Source: Spirulinaceae cyanobacterium SM2_1_0 (lineage in GTDB: Bacteria; Cyanobacteriota; Cyanobacteriia; Cyanobacteriales; Spirulinaceae). From it: DNA of 64,000 nt. The stretch lies in NCBI GenBank assembly GCA_012031265.1, contig JAAUTY010000008.1, positions 39,899 through 103,898 on the forward strand. Reading direction: 5' to 3'. A program made the position numbers and the translations under genes. The notes under the pieces were generated by a model. The model ran no database searches and had not been told where the DNA came from. It was given only the letters and a program-made list of their open reading frames with translations. Shown piece after piece: positions 1 to 8,731 of the stretch (position 1 is the stretch's first letter; every line of letters starts with the position of its first letter).

Positions 1-1462
1 GGCGACACTCGCCGCTGTCGAGATCCCAGAGTTTGATCGTTTTGTCGTCGCTGCCACTGGCGAGCAGTTTGCCGTTGGGGCTGAAGGCAATCGTTTTGAC
101 ACCGGTAAACCAGTCGGAGTGACCGCTGAGGACGCGCGACTCACCGCGATCGCTCAGCCGCCATAGACGCACGGTTTTATCGGCGCTGCCGCTGGCGAGG
201 AATTGACCATCAGGGCTGAAGGCGAGGGACTTGATGCTGCTGGCGTGACCCACCAGGGCTTCCAGACGCTGACCGCTCGCCAGTTGCCAGAGCTGGATCG
301 CTTTGTCATCGCCGCCGCTGGCGAGGAGCTTGCCGTCGGGGCTGATCGCTAGGGCGTCAATCCGGGTCGCCGTTGCTTGGTTAGGCTCGCCGAAGCGACG
401 GATCACTTGCCCGTTGGTCAGTTGCCAGAGCTTGATCGTTTTGTCGTTGCCGCCGCTGACCAGCATCTGTCCATAGGCTTGCAGGGCCAGCGCATTGACA
501 CTGCCAGTATGCTCGTGGAGCGTCCGCGCGCAGTGCCAGGTTGCGGTCGGAGCGGGAGTGGTGGCTCGGTTCGGTAATGGTTGCGCGGGTACGGTGGTGG
601 CTGGGGTGGCGATCGCCACTGGCAGCGTCGCACGACGTTCCACGGGGGTTGCGGGCATTGGCTCAGGGTGTCCGCCATTTTGCAGACGACCGAGGGCGGC
701 ACGCAGTTCGCGCAATTGCGTTGTGATCGCGGCGGGTTGTTGCTGCGCCAGGGCTTGCAACTGGTTGAGTTGGTCTTGTAGCGGCGCGAGGGCATTGGGC
801 AATTGTGCGGCGATCGCCGCCGTCACATCCACTGACTCAGCCGTCGCTTGTGTTTGCAAGGGGGCGATCGCACCTCGCAACTGTGTGAGGGACTGGCGGA
901 GGTCGGCGATTTGTTGTTCGGTCTCGGGGCTGACCTGATTCGCCAAGATTTCTAACTGCGCCAAGTGTTCCTTGATGCGCGCGAAGTAGGTCTCCACCTG
1001 GGCAAAGATCGCTTCCGTCGCCTGCTGCTGCATTTCCTTGAAGCTCCGCAGTTGCTGCTGCGTGCGGACATCCACTTCGGCGGTTTGCGCCTTGAGCTGC
1101 TCGACTTGTAAGCCGAGCGGATTGACGAGTTTTTGTAAGTGGGCGATCGCCGTCCGAAACTCCTCCGTCTCCGCCTCCAGGCGCGCTGTCAAGGCCTGGG
1201 CCGCCGTTTCAATCCCATCAATCTGCTCCTCAAGCGGCTCCACCAACTGATGGGATTGCGTCATCGCCAACCGCTGCTGCTCAGCTTCGACTTGGGCAAC
1301 TCGCCGCCGCGTATTGTCAAGATTCAGGGCGAGCGTAATCGTCAGCGGGGCTGCCGCGTAGGCGATTTGCCTTGTCAGAGCCGCCGCCACTGTACCAGCG
1401 ACTGACGCCGCTAAAAAGAGGTATTCCGAGATTTCGAGCCAATTCGATTTCCGTCGCTTCAT
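1..1462 (-). CDS. WD40-repeat protein with N-terminal membrane anchor and coiled coil (partial, C-terminus off the window)
   Basis: The minus-strand frame is open from the ATG at 1462 to the window edge (about 487 codons), so the gene is cut at its 3' end. Residues ~1-45 are a short basic stretch followed by two hydrophobic segments. Residues ~50-250 are rich in Gln, Glu, Ala and Leu and look like a long coiled coil. A Pro/Thr/Ala linker follows, and from ~320 on there are WD40 blades with motifs such as TIKLWDLDSG, FSPDGQFLASG and GHSDWFTGV. Families of this kind use the propeller as a protein-binding platform. I infer a membrane-tethered scaffold; the partner is unknown. At least four blades are visible, so the missing part probably holds the rest of a seven-bladed ring. 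Confidence 0.85.
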   Translation of the reverse strand, partial: MKRRKSNWLEISEYLFLAASVAGTVAAALTRQIAYAAAPLTITLALNLDNTRRRVAQVEAEQQRLAMTQSHQLVEPLEEQIDGIETAAQALTARLEAETEEFRTAIAHLQKLVNPLGLQVEQLKAQTAEVDVRTQQQLRSFKEMQQQATEAIFAQVETYFARIKEHLAQLEILANQVSPETEQQIADLRQSLTQLRGAIAPLQTQATAESVDVTAAIAAQLPNALAPLQDQLNQLQALAQQQPAAITTQLRELRAALGRLQNGGHPEPMPATPVERRATLPVAIATPATTVPAQPLPNRATTPAPTATWHCARTLHEHTGSVNALALQAYGQMLVSGGNDKTIKLWQLTNGQVIRRFGEPNQATATRIDALAISPDGKLLASGGDDKAIQLWQLASGQRLEALVGHASSIKSLAFSPDGQFLASGSADKTVRLWRLSDRGESRVLSGHSDWFTGVKTIAFSPNGKLLASGSDDKTIKLWDLDSGECR

Positions 1463-1827
1463 GGCATCTGGGGGTGAGCGTGCCGCCTGCGACCATTATC
1501 AAAGATTTTTGAATCGCCGCCGCAGTCATTTGACCCATTATTGCGGCTTCGGGACGGCAAAACCAGGAGGGTTCCAGCGATAGTTGACACAGCCGTCCCA
1601 GTATCATCGCCATACAGCCCTGCTAATCCGACTGATGGCAGGGCGATCGCCCTCCGAAGTCGCCATCTCAAACCCCGCTCGCCGCCCAGTTGACCGTCAC
1701 GGCGATCATTAGCTTAGCCGCTGCCAGCATCGACTGACCCAACCCGGCAGGCCTGGCACTCCCGGTACTCGCCGCCACCAGAACGTCGTAGTTGGCAGCT
1801 CTCGACCTCATCTCCCGTTCAGCACCA
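1463..1827. other. Gene-free stretch
   Basis: This gap lies between two minus-strand genes and has no convincing ORF, RNA gene or terminator. It contains one HIP1 octamer. It presumably carries the promoter of the WD40 gene, but I cannot point to a box. Confidence 0.5.
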
Positions 1828-2805
1828 CTACATGGCTTGACGGCGATCGCGCCACCAAGCCGCGATCTGGTCACGGCGGTTGATCAGATAGATGCTGACG
1901 AGGGTGAGTACCGTCCCCGACCACTGGATCGGGCTGAGGATTTCCGCCAAGAGCAAATTGCCAAACACCAGGGCAAACACGGGGGTCAGGAAGGTGAGCG
2001 CGGCAAAACTGGTGAGGTTGCCGCTGGCGGCGATGTAGAAAAAGACGGCGTAGGCGATCGCACTGCCAAACACGGTCGCATAGGTCAGCGCCAACCAGTC
2101 ACCGCCGGTCAGATTCACCCATTGCTGCGACTCCCACAGGGCTGAAAAGGCCAGCAGCGGCACACCACTGAGGATCATGTGCCAGCCGGTTGCCACCACT
2201 GGATCGGCATGGCGGCTAACGAAGCGGATGCTGACCGTACCCAGCGCCATCGACAGTGCCGCCAGCAGCATCAATAACTCACCGCTGTCGGCGAGGCCCG
2301 CCCAACTCCAAACCGGCAGTGTCGGCGAACCGTGCAGCCAGTCCAACAGCCAGCCATCGGGTAAGCCGATGAGACTGATGCCAAGGACGCCGACCGCCAG
2401 ACCCAGCCAACCCCAAAGCCCGATGACTTCGCCGAAGAGCCAACTTGAGAGGAGGGCGATCGCCAGCGGCTGCGAATCAATCATCACCGAACCCAGACCG
2501 GCACCCGTGCGCGCCAGCCCCTCGGCCAAGAAGCCCTGAAACATGAATCCATCCAGCAGGGCGAACAGAGTGATCCAGCCCCAAGCTCGCCAGCCGCGCG
2601 GCTGCGGCAGCTTCCAGAAGGCGGTTGCGATGAGGATTAACACGCCCGCTGGCAGCAAGCGGAAACTGGCGACAAAAAGTGGCGTGGTGTGGGCGATCGC
2701 GCCTTTCATCGCCACCATCGCCGTCCCCCAGAGGAAGAAGGGCGAGATCAGGACGAGGGGAGCGAACCAGCGAGAAGACAGGAGCGTGAGCGATTTAGCG
2801 GACAT
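1828..2805 (-). CDS. DMT-superfamily (EamA) transporter
   Basis: This 325-residue, almost wholly hydrophobic protein has about ten membrane segments arranged as two EamA halves. The first half begins with the typical SPFFLWGTAMVAMKGAI pattern and the second with LMLLAALSMALGTVSIRFV. Members export or import metabolites such as amino acids or nucleosides across the plasma membrane. The substrate cannot be read from sequence. It stands alone on the minus strand and faces the TMEM14-ksgA pair divergently across a ~200-bp promoter gap. The C-terminus is short and basic (RRDQIAAWWRDRRQ). Confidence 0.88.
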   Translation of the reverse strand: MSAKSLTLLSSRWFAPLVLISPFFLWGTAMVAMKGAIAHTTPLFVASFRLLPAGVLILIATAFWKLPQPRGWRAWGWITLFALLDGFMFQGFLAEGLARTGAGLGSVMIDSQPLAIALLSSWLFGEVIGLWGWLGLAVGVLGISLIGLPDGWLLDWLHGSPTLPVWSWAGLADSGELLMLLAALSMALGTVSIRFVSRHADPVVATGWHMILSGVPLLAFSALWESQQWVNLTGGDWLALTYATVFGSAIAYAVFFYIAASGNLTSFAALTFLTPVFALVFGNLLLAEILSPIQWSGTVLTLVSIYLINRRDQIAAWWRDRRQAM

Positions 2806-3006
2806 GAAACGCGGCGGGTTAATGCTGGCTTAACAATATTTAAACTTTACCGAAAATCTCATCAGGGCTGCCCACAGTTGGCCAAGTCAGCCGTGCAGCA
2901 ATTGCAACGATTCGTCAAGCGTGCCCAGCGATCGTCTCTCCTGAAACCTAGAATGAGTCTCGATTATCGCCCCACGTCTCCATACTCGCCATCCCCATTT
3001 AAAATC

Positions 3007-3315
3007 ATGAATTTAGGAATTTTCGCGGCCTTGATCTATGGTCTCCTCGCCCTAGTCGGCGGCATCGCGGGCTATGCCAAAGCGGGCAGCAAAGCCTCGC
3101 TGATCTCCGGCAGCATCAGCGGTCTGTTGCTGATGCTCGCGGCGCTCGCTGCTTGGCAGGGTCAAGCCTGGGGGTTAGGGTTGGCGATCGGCATCGCCGC
3201 CCTGCTCGTCGCCGTCTTCATCGCCCGCCTGGTGAAAACCCGCAAACTGATGCCCGCGAGTCTGATGATTGCCGGAGGTTTAGTCACTTTAGTCCTCGCG
3301 ATTCCGGCGCTGTAA
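3007..3315 (+). CDS. TMEM14 family small membrane protein
   Basis: The 102-residue protein has four hydrophobic segments and the Gly-rich start NLGIFAALIYGLLALVGGI found in TMEM14/FAX proteins; the segment GYAKAGSKASLISG is characteristic. Plant relatives (FAX1) move fatty acids across the plastid envelope, and the bacterial role is unsettled. I chose ATG 3007, where homology begins. An in-frame ATG at 2953 would add 18 unlikely residues rich in Pro and Ser. Its stop lies only 3 bp before ksgA, so the two are probably cotranscribed. Confidence 0.85.
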   Translation: MNLGIFAALIYGLLALVGGIAGYAKAGSKASLISGSISGLLLMLAALAAWQGQAWGLGLAIGIAALLVAVFIARLVKTRKLMPASLMIAGGLVTLVLAIPAL

Positions 3316-3318
3316 CCG

Positions 3319-4182
3319 ATGCCGCCGCGCAAGCGATTTGCTCAACACTGGCTCCGGAGCGAAGCAGTCCTAGCCGCGATCGTGGCGGCGGCCGACTTGC
3401 AACCGCGCGATCGCGTGCTGGAAATCGGCCCCGGTCGCGGCGCGCTCACCGAACGTCTGTTGTCCGAGGTGGCGGCATTGCTGGCGGTGGAAATTGATCG
3501 CGATCTCTGTCGGCAACTAGTGCGGCAATTTGGCGATCGCAACAACTTTTTACTGCTAGAAGGCGATATCCTCAAGCTCGAGCTCGCCACGCCACTGCAC
3601 GACTTCCCACGCTTCCAAAATCCCAACAAGGTCGTCGCCAACATCCCGTACAATATCACCGGGCCAATTTTGCAACGGCTGCTCGGCACGATCGCGCAAC
3701 CAGCAACCCCAGTCTATGACTTGATGGTGCTCTTGGTGCAACAAGAAATTGCCGATCGTCTCAGCGCGCAACCGAGCAACAAGGCATTCGGGGCGCTGTC
3801 AGTGCGGGTGCAATATCTCGCTACTTGTGAGCAGATTTGCTCAGTTCCAGCCAGTGCTTTTCAGCCGAAGCCGCAGGTGAATTCGGCGGTGATTCGCTTG
3901 CGGCCGCGATCGCTCGCCACACCGGCCCGCAACCCCCGCCAGCTCGAAAACTTGCTCAAACTCGGCTTCGGCAACCGCCGCAAAATGCTCCGCAACAATC
4001 TGAAAAGTCTCCTCACACCGGATGAACTCAGCCAGCATTTGATCGCTCTAGACGCCAATCCGCAGGCTCGCGCCGAAAACCTGAGCCTCGAGCAATGGAT
4101 TGCCCTCAGCGATCGCCTCGACAGTCAGCCATTCGCAGTGAATTCCGCGCCAATTTCTGGGCAGAGCGAAGCAACATTGTGA
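3319..4182 (+). CDS. ksgA: 16S rRNA (adenine(1518)-N(6)/adenine(1519)-N(6))-dimethyltransferase KsgA/RsmA
   Basis: The protein has 287 residues, the usual length. It dimethylates the two adjacent adenines in the loop of 16S rRNA helix 45 during late 30S assembly, using S-adenosylmethionine. Motif I (EIGPGRG, residues 35-41) binds SAM, and the catalytic NIPY motif is at 108-111. The C-terminal helical domain contains the conserved GFGNRRKMLRNNLK stretch. The gene starts 3 bp after the TMEM14 stop. A 111-bp CTAG repeat begins 9 bp after its stop codon and separates it from ispE, an arrangement (ksgA followed by ispE) that is common in cyanobacteria. Confidence 0.97.
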   Translation: MPPRKRFAQHWLRSEAVLAAIVAAADLQPRDRVLEIGPGRGALTERLLSEVAALLAVEIDRDLCRQLVRQFGDRNNFLLLEGDILKLELATPLHDFPRFQNPNKVVANIPYNITGPILQRLLGTIAQPATPVYDLMVLLVQQEIADRLSAQPSNKAFGALSVRVQYLATCEQICSVPASAFQPKPQVNSAVIRLRPRSLATPARNPRQLENLLKLGFGNRRKMLRNNLKSLLTPDELSQHLIALDANPQARAENLSLEQWIALSDRLDSQPFAVNSAPISGQSEATL

Positions 4183-4191
4183 ACATTTTGA

Positions 4192-4302
4192 CTAGTACAG
4201 GACGGCGGCAATGAGATGCCCATTCAAAATCCCCAAGATTCCCGTATTGCAGGCACTCAGAACTCAAAACTCAGAACTCAAAATTCCGCGTAGCGGTACT
4301 AG
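4192..4302 (+). repeat. 111-bp CTAG-bounded interspersed repeat, copy A
   Basis: The unit runs from CTAGTACAGGACGGCGG to CCGCGTAGCGGTACTAG. Its ends form a 7-bp terminal inverted repeat, CTAGTAC/GTACTAG. The interior includes GAGATGCCCATTCAAAATCC and short direct repeats of AACTCAAAACTC type. The same unit occurs at 44717, 44824, 51914 and, inverted, at 62537. This copy begins 9 bp after the ksgA stop codon. Confidence 0.93.
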
Positions 4303-4323
4303 CCACTCTCGCAGTTTGAACCC

Positions 4324-5274
4324 ATGAAGTCTTGCACGCTCATAGCACCCGCAAAAGTCAATTTTTACCTGGAAATTATTGGCGATCGCCCCGATGGCTT
4401 CCACGAGCTAGTGATGTTGATGCAGAGCATCGCTCTAGCAGATCGAGTCACGGTCACAGCGGTGGAGTCGCCAGGATTGCGGGTGCATTGCGAGCAGTTG
4501 CCCGGGCTGGCTGAGACCGAGAATCTGGCGTACAAAGCCGCCCAGTTGATGCAAACCGAATTTTCCGAGGCCGCCGCCCATCACGGCGGCCTCGAAATCA
4601 CGATTGAGAAGGAAATCCCAGTGGCAGCCGGTCTCGCGGGCGGTTCTGGCAACGCAGCGGCAGTCTTGGTGGGACTGGATCTGCTCTGGGATTTAGGCCT
4701 GACCCAGCCGGAGTTACAGGTGCTGGCGGCGCGACTGGGGTCTGATGTGCCCTTTAGCTTGGTCGGGGGCACGGCGATCGCGACGGGGCGCGGCGAGCAG
4801 TTGGATGCGATCAAAACGCCACCGAATCTCTGGGTGGTGCTGGCAAAGTATGCCGATCTAGAAATTTCTACTGCCTGGGTTTATCAAACCTATCGTCAGC
4901 AATTTGCAGATACCTATGCCGATGCGCTTGATATGGCGAGCGGGCGGGCGGCACAGGTGCGTTCGGGCGCACTAGTCGCGGCCTTGCTAAGTGGCGATCG
5001 CCCCAGTATCGCCCGCAATCTCTACAACGACCTGGAAAAAGTTGTGCTGCCCTTCCTGCCGCAAGTTGCCGAGTTGCATCGCACGTTGCAAAATACGGAA
5101 GCTTTGGGGGCGCTGATGTCCGGTTCGGGGCCGACGGTATTCGCACTCTGCGAATCAGAGACGCAAGCGGTGCAAGTCGAGCAAGAATTGCACACCGCGA
5201 TCACCGAGCCATCGTTGCGGAGTTGGGTGACGCCGCTGAGCGGTCATGGAATTCAGTTGGTAACAACAATTTAA
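4324..5274 (+). CDS. ispE: 4-diphosphocytidyl-2-C-methyl-D-erythritol kinase
   Basis: This GHMP kinase of 316 residues phosphorylates the 2-hydroxyl of CDP-ME in the MEP pathway, which supplies carotenoid, chlorophyll phytyl and quinone side chains. Landmarks are the N-terminal APAKVNFYLEI (Lys11), the ATP loop PVAAGLAGGSGNAAA (~99-113), the likely catalytic Asp141 in LGSDVPF and the C-terminal glycine motif MSGSGPTVFAL. The start at ATG 4324 places the conserved N-terminus correctly. It follows ksgA on the same strand, separated only by repeat copy A. Confidence 0.97.
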   Translation: MKSCTLIAPAKVNFYLEIIGDRPDGFHELVMLMQSIALADRVTVTAVESPGLRVHCEQLPGLAETENLAYKAAQLMQTEFSEAAAHHGGLEITIEKEIPVAAGLAGGSGNAAAVLVGLDLLWDLGLTQPELQVLAARLGSDVPFSLVGGTAIATGRGEQLDAIKTPPNLWVVLAKYADLEISTAWVYQTYRQQFADTYADALDMASGRAAQVRSGALVAALLSGDRPSIARNLYNDLEKVVLPFLPQVAELHRTLQNTEALGALMSGSGPTVFALCESETQAVQVEQELHTAITEPSLRSWVTPLSGHGIQLVTTI

Positions 5275-5402
5275 GTTTTGTAAAGCAACAGTGGGCGTCG
5301 ATTTTGTCCGGAAGCTTGTTAGGTTTAGGGTTATAGGCGGCATTTGACCGCAATTTTTCCTGACGAATTGGGCTTGCGAACCAGCAACCGCAAGCCAGAA
5401 CC

Positions 5403-6701
5403 ATGAAACAACGATTACAGCGAATCTGGCAACGCTGGCGACGGGGACGCTCTGAACCGCGCTGGCTCTGGGCGATCGCCAGTCTCGTGCTTGTCCTGGC
5501 GATCGCCTTGCCGGTCTGGAGCCAACAGCCAGTCAAGGTGCGCACCATGATGCAAGCCTTGGAAAAAGCCCAATGGCAATCGATGGAAGCCGCATTTGAG
5601 GCGGAGAATCCCGACATCGACCTGGAAATTATCGAGGCTCCTAATGATACGAATTTAGTTGAGGATCTCTATACATCTGCCTTCCTGCTCGGTGATTCGC
5701 CTTATGATTTGGTCTATCTCGATATTGTTTGGGTGCCAAAGTTTGCCGCGGCAGGTTGGTTGCTGGATCTGAGCGACCGCTTCCCGGAACCAGAACGCGA
5801 TCCTTTTCTCGAAGGTGATGTTGATGGCGGCACCTACCAGGGAGGCCTCTATCGAATGCCTTTTCGCTCCGACGGCGGGATGCTCTACTACCGCACCGAT
5901 ATGCTCACAGAAGCGGGCTACGAGCCGCCAGAAACTTTTACAGAACTGATTGAAATTTCCCGCGATCTGCAAGCCCAGGACATCGCCGAATGGGGCTACA
6001 TCTGGCAGGGGAAGCAGTACGAAGGACTATCCGCTATGTTTGTGGAAATCCTCGCAGGCTTCGGGGCATTCTGGGTTAATCCCGACACTTTGGAAGTCGG
6101 GCTAGACGCTCCCGAGGCGATCGCCGCCGTCGAATTCCTCCGCAGCACGATTGACGAGGGCATTTCGCCTCCGGGGGTCACCACCTACGCCGAGGAAGAG
6201 ACCCGCCGCCTCTTCCAAGACGGCGAAACTGTCTTTCTCCGCAACTGGCCCTATGTCGCTAGCCTCGCCGCTGACTCCGAGATTGCCGGTCAGTTCGCGA
6301 TCAAACCGATGGCGCATCTGCCCAACGAAGCCAGCGGCGCTTGCCAAGGGGGCTGGGGACTGGGGATTTCTGCCACCAGCCGCCATCCTGACGAGGCTTG
6401 GCGAGTCGCTGAATACATCAGCAGTGAGGCAGCACAGAAGGCGTTCATTCTCGAAACGGGCTACGTGCCCAGTCGGCGATCGCTCTTCACTGACCCCGAC
6501 CTCGTGGCAAAGTACCCCTACTATCCCCAGCTCCTGGAAGTCGTCGAGAACTCGGTGCTGCGACCGCCAATCGCCCAGTACGCCCAGACCTCGGACATCT
6601 TGCAGCGTTACCTCAGTGCCGCCCTCACGGGCCGCATGACCCCAGAAGCCGCCATGCAAGCGGCTGCTCGCGAGACCCGGAGCATCCTCAACCGCGACTA
6701 G
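5403..6701 (+). CDS. Carbohydrate ABC transporter substrate-binding protein
   Basis: The 432-residue protein begins with a basic N-terminus and a hydrophobic signal sequence (AIASLVLVLAIALPVW, ~27-42) without a lipobox. The mature part is a family 1 solute-binding fold with the typical features NPDIDLEIIEAPND, YDLVYLDIVWVPKFA and GGWGLGISATSRHPDEAW. Such proteins capture mono- or oligosaccharides or glucosylglycerol-like osmolytes in the periplasm. It heads a four-gene importer in the order binding protein, permease, permease, ATPase. The exact sugar is not readable. Trehalose/maltose-type or glucosylglycerol uptake are the obvious alternatives. Confidence 0.9.
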   Translation: MKQRLQRIWQRWRRGRSEPRWLWAIASLVLVLAIALPVWSQQPVKVRTMMQALEKAQWQSMEAAFEAENPDIDLEIIEAPNDTNLVEDLYTSAFLLGDSPYDLVYLDIVWVPKFAAAGWLLDLSDRFPEPERDPFLEGDVDGGTYQGGLYRMPFRSDGGMLYYRTDMLTEAGYEPPETFTELIEISRDLQAQDIAEWGYIWQGKQYEGLSAMFVEILAGFGAFWVNPDTLEVGLDAPEAIAAVEFLRSTIDEGISPPGVTTYAEEETRRLFQDGETVFLRNWPYVASLAADSEIAGQFAIKPMAHLPNEASGACQGGWGLGISATSRHPDEAWRVAEYISSEAAQKAFILETGYVPSRRSLFTDPDLVAKYPYYPQLLEVVENSVLRPPIAQYAQTSDILQRYLSAALTGRMTPEAAMQAAARETRSILNRD

Positions 6702-6770
6702 CAGGCAAGTCATTGCCAAGTCGCTCGTCTCGAAATTTAGAGTTCAGTTTTACAAAATCCTACCAGTCCC

Positions 6771-7685
6771 ATGACACAAGCAAGCGATACGATTCGGCAG
6801 CGCCAGATCCGTCAAGGGTTGATCATGGTCGCCCCGGCGATCGCCATTCTCCTGCTCGTCTTCGCCTACCCGATCGGTCGCGCCTTCTGGCTCAGCCTAT
6901 TCACACAAAACCTCGGCACCCAGCTCGAAGCGACCTTCTCAGGCCTGAGCAACTATCAACGGATTGTCGGCGACGGCCGCTTCTGGCTCACCCTCTGGAA
7001 TACAACTGTTTTTACGAGCCTTAGTATTGTCACGGAGCTGATCATCGGCATGAGCTTCGCACTGATCCTCGACCAAGCCTTTCGCGGGCGCGGTCTGGTG
7101 CGGACGGCGGCGCTGCTGCCCTGGGCACTGCCCACGGCCGTTATGGGCCTCGCCTGGGCCTGGATCTTCAACGACCAATTCGGCATCGCCAACGATCTCC
7201 TGACCCGCCTCGGCCTGATCAGCACCAATATCACCTGGCTAGGCGACCCGACCCGTGCCATGCTGGCACTGATTTTTGCCGATGTCTGGAAGACGACCCC
7301 GTTCATTGCCATCTTGCTGCTCGCGGGTTTGCAATCGATCTCCGGTGACCTCTACGAAGCCCACGCGATCGATGGCGCATCGCCCTGGCAAAGCTTTTGG
7401 CAAATCACCCTGCCGCTGGTCGCCCCGCAGATGGTGATCGCGCTGCTTTTCCGCTTCGCTCAGGCCTTCGGTATCTTCGACTTGGTGCAAGTGATGACCG
7501 GCGGCGGCCCCGCCGGGGCGACTGAAACCGTGTCGATTTATATCTACGCCACGGTGCGGCGCTACCTCGACTTCGGCTATGGGGCGGCGTTGGTGGTGGT
7601 GACCTTTTTGTTGCTGATCTTGGCGGTGGCGATCGCCGCCTACTTTCTATCAAGAACGCGCTTAAATGTAACCGGAGAACGCTAA
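6771..7685 (+). CDS. Carbohydrate ABC transporter permease, MalF/UgpA type
   Basis: The 304-residue protein has six membrane helices. The EAA loop that contacts the ATPase is visible as EAHAIDGASPWQSFWQITLP (residues ~203-222). The first helix (GLIMVAPAIAILLLVFAYPIG) and the period of the later helices fit the MalF/UgpA half. It lies 69 bp after the binding protein and 3 bp before the second permease, so the set reads as one operon. With its partner it forms the inner-membrane channel. Confidence 0.93.
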   Translation: MTQASDTIRQRQIRQGLIMVAPAIAILLLVFAYPIGRAFWLSLFTQNLGTQLEATFSGLSNYQRIVGDGRFWLTLWNTTVFTSLSIVTELIIGMSFALILDQAFRGRGLVRTAALLPWALPTAVMGLAWAWIFNDQFGIANDLLTRLGLISTNITWLGDPTRAMLALIFADVWKTTPFIAILLLAGLQSISGDLYEAHAIDGASPWQSFWQITLPLVAPQMVIALLFRFAQAFGIFDLVQVMTGGGPAGATETVSIYIYATVRRYLDFGYGAALVVVTFLLLILAVAIAAYFLSRTRLNVTGER

Positions 7686-7688
7686 ATC

Positions 7689-8561
7689 ATGACCGTTGCC
7701 CAATCCCCCGAACAATCTGCATCAGGTCTGCAAATTAACTGGCAGCGCCTAGCGCTGTGGATCGGTGTCTTGGCGATGGTGCTGTTCTGCTTGGCTCCCG
7801 CACTGTGGCAGCTCCTGACTTCTTTCAAAGTCAATGAAGCAATCACCGCTATCCCCAACGTCTACTTCCCGAGTCCCAGCCAACTGACGCTCGATCACTA
7901 CCTCAGCCTCGGCTGGATTTTTTGGCGCTACATCGCCAACAGTGCGATCGTTTCGCTACTGTCCACTGTCGTCTGTTTAGCCACTGGTGCGCCTGCTGCC
8001 TATGCGCTCGCCCGCCTGAGAATTCCCGGTGAACGCATCATTTTAGTCTGCGTGTTGATTGTTAGCCTCTTTCCTTATGTACTCCTCTTTTTGGGACTCT
8101 TAGAAGTGGTGAGATTATTCGGCTTGGGGAATAATTACCTCGCCCTGATCGTGCCCTATACGGGCATCAATTTACCGTTGACGATTCTGGTACTCCGTAG
8201 CTTTTTTCAGAAGCTCCCCCAGGATCTCGAAGACTCGGCAAAAGTGGATGGTTATACGACTGCCCAAATGCTCTGGCAGATTGTCCTGCCCCTGACGATT
8301 CCTGCCTTGGTCACGACGGGAATCCTTACCTTCATCTTTGCCTGGAATGAGTTTATTTTTGCCCTCACCTTTATCACCCGCGACACGATGAAAACGATTC
8401 CGGTTGCCGTGGCGCAGATCGGCGGTGCCTCGATCTACGAAGTCCCCTACGGCCCCATTGCCGCGGCGACCGTTTTGGGTACATTACCGTTGATTTTGCT
8501 GGTGCTCTGCTTCCAGCGGCGGATCGTGCAGGGGATTACGGCTGGGGCGGTCAAAGGCTAG
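7689..8561 (+). CDS. Carbohydrate ABC transporter permease, MalG/UgpE type
   Basis: This is the second channel half, with 290 residues, six membrane helices and the EAA loop EDSAKVDGYTTAQMLWQIVL. The C-terminal FQRRIVQGITAGAVKG is the hallmark of MalG-type permeases. The ATG comes 3 bp after the stop of the first permease. Its own stop codon TAG is the TAG of a CTAG that starts a decayed copy of the interspersed repeat (8558-8615), an odd coincidence seen again at 62644. Confidence 0.93.
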   Translation: MTVAQSPEQSASGLQINWQRLALWIGVLAMVLFCLAPALWQLLTSFKVNEAITAIPNVYFPSPSQLTLDHYLSLGWIFWRYIANSAIVSLLSTVVCLATGAPAAYALARLRIPGERIILVCVLIVSLFPYVLLFLGLLEVVRLFGLGNNYLALIVPYTGINLPLTILVLRSFFQKLPQDLEDSAKVDGYTTAQMLWQIVLPLTIPALVTTGILTFIFAWNEFIFALTFITRDTMKTIPVAVAQIGGASIYEVPYGPIAAATVLGTLPLILLVLCFQRRIVQGITAGAVKG

Positions 8562-8615
8562 TGGCGCTGCGCGGAGTTTTGAGTGGTGAGTTTTGAGTAA
8601 TGAGTTTTGATCCCA
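8558..8615 (-). repeat. Decayed half copy of the CTAG repeat, inverted
   Basis: The segment CTAGTGGCGCTGCGCGGAG followed by TTTTGAGTGGTGAGTTTTG matches the reverse orientation of the 111-bp repeat (as at 62537: CTAGTACCGCTACGCGGA, then TTTTGAGTTCTGAGTTTTG) with substitutions. It loses similarity after about 55 bp. The CTAG overlaps the stop codon of the upstream permease gene. Confidence 0.6.
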
Positions 8616-8731
8616 AAAATGCAATAGATCGTAGGGGCGGTTTCAAACCTGCCCGCAATGCCCATAATCTGGGCACGACCGAAAAAAACGCCAATCCAAT
8701 TTATTCCATAAACACGGTTTAGAAAAACACT

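Noticed and set aside
2689..3006. Extension of the TMEM14 frame upstream of 3007
   Set aside because: It runs through the divergent promoter region and part of the transporter gene; composition is charged and unlike the family.
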